A DNA stretch of 64,000 bases from Pocillopora verrucosa (lineage: Eukaryota > Cnidaria > Anthozoa > Scleractinia > Pocilloporidae). The notes beneath the pieces are model-generated. The model did not search any database. It worked only from the letters and a program-made list of their open reading frames with translations, and had not been told where the DNA came from. The translations under genes were made by a program, and so were the position numbers. The stretch covers positions 26,672,825 through 26,736,824 of the forward strand of contig NC_089316.1 of NCBI RefSeq assembly GCF_036669915.1, read 5' to 3'. Positions 22,801 to 31,200 of this stretch are shown here, piece after piece (the stretch's first letter is position 1; each line of letters begins with the position of its first letter).

Positions 22801-24372
22801 AGAGTTTGGTGCACTAGCCAGTAGGTTATTGCACCTTCTGCCAGCATAGCACCAACATAATACAAAATAATTTTGTTCGTAGGTATCATAACACTTCAAA
22901 CCGATTTCCAAATCTGCAAAGAAGGTGACACTCTAACCCCAGAACAGGCCAGACTCTTGGTGAGAAACTCTGTTACTTATTCTTCATTGATTAGTATATA
23001 AACCTGTTTTTTTTTTTAACAAGTCAATTAGAGGAACCACATTCATGTAAACTCTTAACTTTTTCACTCCTAAGAGTGACTAGAATCTACTTACTCCCTT
23101 CAACATCACCTGTCAATCACACACAAGGGCAGGAGAATAAAGGAAATGATCACCAACTGTTAAAAGAGGCTCTTGATTATAGAACAAATTCTCCTTATCA
23201 ACACCTTAAGAAATGTATAGAGAACAGTATGGAGAATATGCATACTGATGTTAGCTTGTAAAGGGGTTTAAATTCCCTTAGCCTCCGACTGACACAATAT
23301 TGACTCACTCCACTCAGTTCTAACAAGCAGAAAATTTATTTTCTTAATATAACACTGTTAAGAATATTTCTAAATCATCTCTGTTTAATTTCCTCTTTTT
23401 ATTCAAAGACTATCTTAACAAACTCAATGAAACTTGATCCTGTAAAAAACTATCACTATATTTTGTGCAGTGCCATATATACAATGTAACTGTTGAAGTA
23501 ACATACTCTGTGTTATTCAATGCAATGGCGTAAGATCTTCCATTGCCACAAAATACTAGTAACCATCAACTTATAATTATTTTTGCTGAAATTTTGAGCA
23601 TTAGCTCTGACAGAGGGGCTAACACTGAAATGTCAACTTTAGAACCTCTTTATGGTGGCCAATTTGCACCTTCAACTCTGTTGAAAAAAACCAGATTATC
23701 TTGTTCTACTCCCCCACTGACGCAGGAGCACAGTTTCTATAAAAGCCTACCCTTTTTATAGGATTATTTTAGATTTTTCTTGGCCTTCTATAACAAGTCA
23801 GAAGAATTAAGTTTCAGATCTGTGAAAAATCTTCTTGGTTGTTTAGGTGAAATATCTCAATTTGGCCAACACAATCAAGCATTAATTGTTTGTACAACAT
23901 TTTCTTGCATTTATAAAATACATCTTACTTTGTAAATATAAATGAAAAAGTATCAGCATCTAAACTGTGTTAAGTTGACTAAAAATATTTACATTATATG
24001 TACTAAATGACTGTGAATTTATGAAAACCATACATGTGAACTGCAGATAAAGATGTGAATATGAAAGCGATCTTCGCAGCAATGAATACTACTTGAGCAG
24101 TAGTGAAAATAAGGCCTGAAAAAAATTCAGGCCTGTACAGAATTTGAACCCATAACCTCTGTGATACTAGTGCAGTGCTCTATCGACTAAGCTAACAAGC
24201 CAACTGGGAGCTGGTCATTATGCTGGTTCTGTATAAACCCATGAAGCGATGAATATTAAATATATGTACTCTATTTTTTGAACAGAAACTCTTTGGAAAC
24301 CCACAAGCTGAATTTCACATCAGTCTCCTTTGCATGTGGTCCCAGAGTGGAATATTTGAAGAGCTCACTTAG
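19859..24372 (+). CDS. MRTO4: MRTO4, mRNA turnover 4 homolog / 60S ribosome assembly factor
   Basis: Nucleolar paralog of ribosomal stalk protein P0 that occupies the P-stalk site on pre-60S particles until P0 replaces it. Nine exons, all GT-AG and in phase: 19859-19886, 20415-20473, 20582-20685, 21040-21130, 21702-21760, 22089-22165, 22262-22336, 22883-22959 and 24286-24372. They give 218 residues; human MRTO4 is 239. Family signatures include MPKSKRN at the start, [53 protein letters not shown] and [17 protein letters not shown]. The C-terminus is short (ending FEELT) and lacks the acidic tail of the human protein. Introns 1 and 8 hold two copies of one tRNA-derived SINE, intron 5 a TCAG microsatellite, intron 7 another SINE, and introns 3, 4 and 8 MITEs. 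Confidence 0.95.
19990..20230 (-). mobile_element. tRNA-Thr-derived SINE, copy 1 (MRTO4 intron 1)
   Basis: On the minus strand, 20183-20109 reads as a tRNA-like head: GTTAGCTTAGTTGATACAGC (box A region), an anticodon-like loop CCGGTAT (GGT) between CTGC and GCAG, and GGGTTCAAATCCCGTAC (box B). A tail follows: TTCAGGTCTTATTTCAACTA, GCTGCGAGGATC and CACATATGTGAATTTCATAT-like sequence. Same family as the copy at 24.1 kb. Confidence 0.8.
20794..21003. repeat. MITE copy, subtype B
   Basis: TTAACCATTTGATGCC at the left, GTGTGAAGAGTTAA at the right, with GGAATAAAGGAAATGATCAG and GGAGAATATGCATACTGATG inside. MRTO4 intron 3. Confidence 0.75.
21144..21248. repeat. MITE copy, subtype A2, truncated
   Basis: GCTTTAACTCCCAGGATCTA to TTGGTGTTAGATCAAGGTAA. 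The right half is missing. MRTO4 intron 4, immediately after exon 4. Confidence 0.7.
21847..22005. repeat. TCAG microsatellite
   Basis: Long GTCA/TCAG tetranucleotide run, pure over about 21870-21944 with TCATTCATTC interruptions repeated at both sides. MRTO4 intron 5. Confidence 0.95.
22690..22860 (-). mobile_element. SINE family 2 copy, degraded
   Basis: Minus strand reads GCTAGTGCACCAAACTCTGG, TTCAAGAGGTACAGG, then CTACCGACTCAGGAGTATAAATGGG, matching the element at about 1.0 kb. MRTO4 intron 7. Confidence 0.5.
23053..23271. repeat. MITE copy, subtype B
   Basis: CTTAACTTTTTCACTCCTAA at the left, GTAAAGGGGTTTAA at the right, with AGGAGAATAAAGGAAATGAT inside. MRTO4 intron 8. Confidence 0.75.
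24005..24240 (-). mobile_element. tRNA-Thr-derived SINE, copy 2 (MRTO4 intron 8)
   Basis: tRNA-like head at 24204-24130 on the minus strand: GTTAGCTTAGTCGATAGAGC (box A), anticodon-like loop CTAGTAT (AGT, threonine), GGGTTCAAATTCTGTAC (box B). Tail: TTTTTTCAGGCCTTATTTTC, TTGCTGCGAAGATCGC and TTCATAAATTCACAGTCAT. The tail ends about 45 bp upstream of the exon 9 acceptor on the plus strand. Same orientation as copy 1. Confidence 0.82.
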
Positions 24373-24432
24373 ACTGTTGAATTTCTCTATGATTTTCGTT
24401 ATTTGTAAAATAAAAATTTTGAAACTGAATCA

Positions 24433-24438
24433 AATAAA
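24433..24438 (+). terminator. MRTO4 poly(A) signal candidate
   Basis: AATAAA about 61 nt after the MRTO4 stop; another AATAAA is at 24409. Either could be used. Confidence 0.6.
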
Positions 24439-24496
24439 AGATTCAATAACCTCTATATACAAAATAATGTTTTGAAAGTTTCATTGCTACTTTTCC

Positions 24497-24910
24497 TTAA
24501 CCCTTTAACTCCTAAAAGTGACCAGCATCTAATTTCTCCTTACAGTATCAATGCTGAATCACACAGAAAGGTTAAAGGGATTAACCCTTTAACTCCCAGG
24601 AGTGACCAAGGCAGAATTTCTCCTTACACTATCAATACAATATCAAGCATGGAAGTAATGAGAATAAAGTAAAATATCAATTAGAGGATCATTAGTTGAT
24701 CCAATACCAAATTCTCCAAATTGACATCATAAAAATTGTATGGCAGACAGTAGGGAGAATTACTAAAAAAATTATGGGAGTTAAAGGGTTAAAGAAATTA
24801 TCACAAATTTAAGGAGCTCTTGATTGTTAAACAAATTCTCCCTCTCAGCACTTTTAGTAAATATGTAGAGAACTCTATGGAGAATATGCACACTGATGTT
24901 AGGGTCTATT
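24497..24910. repeat. MITE subtype B copy interrupted by a subtype A1 copy
   Basis: Left part 24497-24580 (TTAACCCTTTAACTCCTAAA, AATGCTGAATCACACAGAAA) and right part 24793-24910 (GAAATTATCACAAATTTAAG, GGAGAATATGCACACTGATG) are two halves of one B element. The insert at 24581-24792 separates them. Confidence 0.75.
24581..24792. repeat. MITE copy, subtype A1, intact, nested
   Basis: TTAACCCTTTAACTCCCAGG at the left, ATGGGAGTTAAAGGGTTAA at the right; 212 bp including TTAA at both borders. Inserted in an older subtype B copy, which shows that this subtype moved later. Confidence 0.9.
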
Positions 24911-24988
24911 TGGGTTTGAGCACAAATTTTTCTCAGTAGAATTTTAAGTTGCCCTGATCTTTTTTGCAAAGATAATTTTCATTTAAAA

Positions 24989-24994
24989 TTTATT
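24989..24994 (-). terminator. Poly(A) signal candidate for P1
   Basis: AATAAA on the minus strand about 230 nt beyond the P1 stop. MRTO4 and P1 converge here. Confidence 0.4.
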
Positions 24995-25223
24995 TTGAGG
25001 CCATGGGTATTTGGAGATTATCCATACATTACAATTTATATACAAATAGAACAATAATAATAAAAAAATTAGTTTTACGTTGTTGAAAGATATTACTTTG
25101 AATTATTATTTTGTAAAATTTTTACCAACTTCCCAGGCTGGCTAGAATGTGTTTTCGCTCCATAAAGACTCACATTTTCTACCGTTGTAACAAATGTAAA
25201 GATTTAAAAAAAAAAAATCAATT

Positions 25224-28200
25224 CTATTTCTTATCAAAAGCTGCTATTAATTTCTGGAGCCGTCCTTTTCCCATTGCCTCATCCTGATCTTCAGCTTCAC
25301 CCTTCTCCAATACTACTTCTTTCTTTTTTTCCTCAATGTGGTACTGATTAGATTTTTTTTCAGTAACTTTCTGCTTCTGTTTTCGTTCATTTTGTTTGGA
25401 TGTAGTTTGTTTTAATTGGCCACCTTTACTGGCTTCTTCCAACTCTCTCCTTATTTCACTTGGTGATTTAAAAATCTCGTCACCTTGCTCGATGTTGGCA
25501 GTCATAGCCTTTCGCTTCTTCTTCGTCTTTTCCTCTCGAGTTGAGCTTGAATTTTTGTCCGAAGGCGCTGGCACAATTACATCGTCTACCATAATCATAA
25601 CACTGTACTGCGGAGCTTCTGTTATTTCTTTCTTCTGTTTCTTGCTCCCTCGAGGAAACAGTGCAGGTTTTAATTTGTCTTTAAATTTCCTTGGTTGAGG
25701 GACTGGTCCCGGTTCAGCTATTTCTTGAGAGTTGACGACATTACCCTTAGCTCTTGTCACATGATTTATATCGCCAATTCCAATTGGCAAGTTGCTTGGT
25801 TGTCCTCCGTCAACCTTTGTATCTTTAGTATTGAAAGGGCCTGGAGCGGATTCTTTCGGCGAGTTAATGACGTCGCCGAGCGTCTTGTGATTAGTGTAGG
25901 AGTTGTTGTTTGGTTTAACGTGAGTGATGTCAACATCAACACTATCTACGTCATCGTTCGTCGTGACATCAGCATCGTCGCTTTGTAAGTCATCTGTGAC
26001 GTCAAAAAAGACATCACCATTGTCATTTATGCCAGTTGCTTTGCCGTCGACATTCTGTTGGTTTTCTCTCATTCTCATTAGTTCCTCAAAGGGATCGAGG
26101 ATTTCTTCATCGTTCTTGTCTTGAGACTGAGGTTGTGGGAGATCTAACGGATCAAACGAGACCAGCAGAGTTTGCTCAGGAAATACAGGGGGAGATGGTG
26201 ATTGCAAAGTCAGGTCAGTGACGTTTGTCAGGGTGGAGGTGTAAGAGGCCTGGGACTCAAACTGAAACAGATCATCTGAAGGTGGTTTAATCAACAGCGG
26301 TTGTTGGTATTCCTGTGACGGTTCATAGTCGATCTGCGAGGTAACAGCATCATCTACTCCTAAATCAAGACCATCATCTGCCGTATGCGTCAAAGTTGCT
26401 CGACTTGGTGGAGATTCAGTGACCGCTGATCGTTGGTAATCAATGTAGGAGTTATTTCCGTCAATCAGATCGTCTGCGAAGTCTTCTGCAGTTTGTTTTT
26501 CACTCGGCGTTTCAGTCATGTCAGCATGGCTGTAATCGGTGTGGAAATCTGGTAAATCTCGAGTAATATCGAACAGATCTTCTGTCATCCCTAGTGAAGT
26601 TGTTTGCTTTCCTAGCGAATTTTCGAGAACTGGTGACGTGAAATCGATGTGTGGCTCTATAATGTCAATAATGTCCTCGGTAGCTGGGGTATCAGGAGTA
26701 TCTACTCTGACTGGTTTATTAAATTGGACACCAGAGACTTCCCTGCTATCATCGTCCAATTTCTGTGAACGTTCTTGTTTGGGTGTGTTTGTTTTTACCT
26801 TATCAGCAGTAACACTATCGCATGGAATTACATTCACAACAGGGATACCAATCGTGCTCTCATTATCTGATTCCACAGGCATATCCTCCCTAGATAAATT
26901 ACTGGGTGCCCTGTCTTCATTAAGTACACTACTTTCGTCGAAAAAGTCGAACATGGACTGAGTTGATCGAAGTGAATCGACGGAGCTGTCTCGGCTCCTG
27001 TTCGGTCGCTGTCGTGCTCTGCTCGGCCTTCCGTACTCTGACAGATTATCAGCGCTTTTTCTCCTCCAATCCTTACCTCCCATTGATGTCCTTTGCACCC
27101 TTATTTCGTGTTTCTTTATATCTTTTAGGAGTTCGTTTTCCAAGTCGGTTACTTTGATTTGAGCGGTGCTTAACTTGTCTGACCAGTCTCGAATCAATTT
27201 ATCTGCTCTCTCCGGATTAGACTGCAACTCCGACACTCTCGCGACCGCAACTTCGGAATCCGTCGGAAGGTTTGCTTTCTCTTTATACATCGCCTCCAAC
27301 TTCGCTAGCTTGGCTTTTGTGTCGGCTAATTCTTTTGAAAGCCTTTCATTCTCGATATTTACTTTCTTGTAGGACAACTCGGTTTCCCTGAGTTTCTTGT
27401 TGACTTTTTCAGACTCATTTTCCAAGTCATCAATGTGTTCTTTCTGCATTTTCAACTTGGCTTCTTTGCGCGCGAGATCCTTCTTCACAGACTGCAGAGC
27501 TCGTTCGGCTGCATCACGGTTGTAGTTTGAGTTCAAAGCGCTCTCTTCACGTTCTGCTAAATTATTCCTGAATTCATCACTGATTTCTTTCTGTTTCTGC
27601 CAGCGTTTCTCCAATTCTAAGTTTTCTTCCTTCGAGTATTTTAACTTTCGGTTAAGTTCTTCAAGTTCCTCATGTAGGTCTGCATTATCTCGTGTAGCAT
27701 CTTCCAGCCTCTGCTCAAGAGAGGCAGTTTTCCCTCGCATTTCTCTTAACGAATCTTCCATTTCGTTGATGTTTTCTTCTTGATTTTCTCTTGTTGCTTC
27801 CAATTCGGATAACATCTTTTTCGTCCTCGATAATTCTTCCCGCAACTTGTTTTTTTCTTCCATGTCTCTGTGTTGAATGTCCTCATTCTCGGCTTTACTC
27901 TTCTCCAACAAGTTCACTTTTCTTTGAATAACTTCATTATCTCTATCTCTGGTTTCGAGTTTCTGCTTCAAAGTTAAACGTTTCTCTCTTTCATACTCAA
28001 GCTCGTGGCGAATTTCATTGGTTGTCTTCTCCAGTTCTTCTTTCTTATCTGCAAGTGTTTGTTGTTTGGAAAGTGAATCATTGAACTTCCTCTCCATCTT
28101 TGTCAGTCTCTCCTTCAAGTCATTGTTTTCTGCTTCGGTTTTGTCAATTTTCTCCTTTGCATTTGCAAACTTTTGCTGTAAGAACTGTTCGTTTGATAGT

Positions 28201-31200
28201 CCATTATCTCTAGCCATTTCAAGTTCTGCAATACTCTCCTCTGCTGCTCTCAGTTTTTTCTCCAAAACTGCAATCTTTTCCTTGCTTGAATCCAAAGACG
28301 CGCGTGCTTTTTCAAGGTCCTTCTCTGCATCATTGTAATCTCTTTCGAATTCCCTACTCTCTCTTTGTGACTCATCCAGCTGCATTTCAAGTTTTGCAAT
28401 TCTTTCTTTGGCCTCGCGCAAGTTTTCCCCAATTTGGGCATTTTTGTCTTCGCCTCTCTCGAAAGCTGTTTCCAAATCTGTTATACTTTCATGAGCTGCT
28501 GATAGCTGCTGCTCAAATTCTTTCGTTTCTCCTTTAGATTCAGCCAGTAATCGTTCCATTTCACTTTGCGTTTCCGCTGCTTCTTCCAATTTTTCTCTCA
28601 GACGTTCGTTTTCTGCTCCCAACTTACTATTTTCACTTTCGTAATCTTCAAGCTTATCGACAAGATCTTCCACTTTGTTCTCTTTCTCAGATATAATCTT
28701 CTTATTTTCTTTCCTCTCCAACTCCAAAGCTTGGATCTTTTCATCTTGTTCTGCAATGGTGTGCTCCACATCTTTCAAATTGTGGATAAGTCTTCCTTTT
28801 TCTTGTGAAACCGTGTAAAATTGCTCTTTGGTTTCAATGAGTTCTGCATGAAGATCAGAGATCTCGGTTTGATTGTTGCTCGATAACGACTTAATTTCAC
28901 TATATCGTTGTTCAGAGAGATTTAATTCGTCTTGAAGTTGCTCTATCTGATTTTCCTTCTCTCTGATATCTTCTTTCAGCGCTAAAATCTCATCTTTATT
29001 TTCCAGTAGTGAAGTTTCTAAACTGTTTTTGGCCTTCACCAGTTGTTCTTGCAAGTGTTCGTTTTCTATTTGCAAATTTCTCAAACTCTCAGAAGCTTTT
29101 TGTTCATTCTCTTCTCCTTCAGCCATCTTTTCTCGTAACTCGTTCACTTCCCTCTCTAATTCTGCGGAACCCTCCTGAAGAAGAGAGATTTCTTGTAATA
29201 ACGCTGTCGCCTCTTGTTCCATACTCTGATACTCACGCCCCTTCTCGCCCACCTGAACTTGCAAATTGGCATAGCTCTCTTCAGATTGGTTTAAATTTGC
29301 TTTTAGGGTTTCTTCTGTGTTGCGTGAAATTTCCTGTTGTCTCTCCAGCTCCACTATAACTTCTTGTGCTCTTTGCAGCTTCTCCTGGGCATCGGAGCAC
29401 TTCTCAAGCTGTTCAGATACAGCCCTCTCCTTCTCTGTTACCTCAGAGAGCATTTTTTGCAAATCATTAACCTCTTGTTCCAATTCTACAGAACCCCGTT
29501 GCAAGTGAAGAATCTGCTGCTGCAAATTTTTAGCATCTTGGTCTGCATTTCGGCATTGTTTCTGGGCTTCACTTAGTTGTACCTGCAAATTTGCATTGCT
29601 ATCTTCTGATTTATGAAGTAGTTCTTGCAGAGATTGTTCTCTCTCGCGTGAAAGTCCTTGATTTCTTTCAAAATCCAGAATAATTTTCTGGGCCCTTAAC
29701 AACTCTTCTTCAACGTGAGAACCTGTTTCCTTGGAGCTATTTACAAAGGATTTTAGATCCTCTCGTTCATTGCATAACGCGGACAGCTCTTTTTGTAACT
29801 TGGCAACCTCTTCATCTTTTGCAAATAGTTCCTCTTGCATTATCTTTTGAAAATTGTCTTTGTTTTCCTGAACAGAGATACAATTCTTCTCCATAATTTT
29901 TAGGTCTTCTTGAGTTTTTGATAATTCTGACAATAATTGTTCCTTATCTTCTGCCATCTTGGCCAGACATATTTCATAATCTCGAACTTTATCTTCCAGC
30001 TCCCTCTCATTGGTTTGAATTTCATCAACACCTTCGATCACAGGTTTCATAGACGGACCATCTTGTTCATCGGCAAAATTTATGAGTGTTCCATCAGGTT
30101 CACTTTCTAAACATTCCACATCATTCTCTAAACCTGCCTCCACAACAGGTTGTAAAATGGCTGTCTCTATCGGCTCGTCGACAAAAAGCAAAATATCTTC
30201 AAGTTTCTCCTGCTGCGGGTTATTTTGCTCCACGCGATTTTCCACCCGTGATTTAATGTTGTGGTTTTCCTTCAATGCTTGCGCGAGTACCTTCTCCTTT
30301 TCTCTCAATTCCTTGTTCTCTTCCATCATCTTACGAAGCTTCGAATCGATTTGAAGTTGTAAGCTCCTTGCTTCCTCTTCACGATCTTTAAGCTCTTCGT
30401 TCTCAGCAAGGACGTCCGCCAGTCGCTTCTCAGTTTCTTTAAGCCTGCGAGCTTCCAGTGCAAGTGCAGCTTTCGTTTTACTGTCCTCGTTTGTTGCCAC
30501 ATTTTCCTCGAACAAAACGGGTTGTTGAGGATGAAATTTATTTTGGATGAGAATTTCTCTTCTTAGTTTGTCAATAGCTTTTTCTCTCTCCAGGTCTGAG
30601 AACCCGCTATCTGGACTCGCCGGACCCGCTGTGGGGTTAAATGGCCAGGAATCTTTAGCTGCACCTTCTTTTTGGGGTGACCGCATCGGTAATTTTCCAG
30701 ATTTTAGTAGGTCCAATTCTTGGTCCAGCAACATCTTCGCCATTCGTAGACCTTCCATCTGACGATTTTTCCCGAGAATTTCATCGGTTAATGCATCCAT
30801 TTGGTTGTGAAGCTCCAACAGTTCATTCTGTAGTTCTTTAATTCTTTCATCTTTCCTCTTCATGAGAGTTTCATGAGCGTCTAATCTCATTCTTTGCAAA
30901 GAGTTTTGTTCCCGTGCGCTTTGCAATGCTTCTTCCAACTCTTCGATTTCTGTTTTGCTTGTTTCGTAATCTTCCTTCAATCTTTGATTTTCCAAGTTCA
31001 GTTCTTGGACGTCCTTCTCAATATCACTAACTCGTTGCTCGTCTTCTTCATTCACTTTCTTGGATTGTACCCTTCTCTCTAAAATCGAAATTTTTTCTTT
31101 AGACCTCTCAGCCTCTGCTAGTAGATCTCTCTTCTTTTCCTCACTGGACTCGTAAAATCCGCGTACTTGTGCGAGTTCTTTCTTAGCGAGATACAACTGT

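Noticed and set aside
20109-24204. Functional tRNA genes at 20109-20183 and 24130-24204
   Set aside because: Acceptor stems do not pair properly, box A/B are imperfect, and both share long non-tRNA tails. They are SINE heads.
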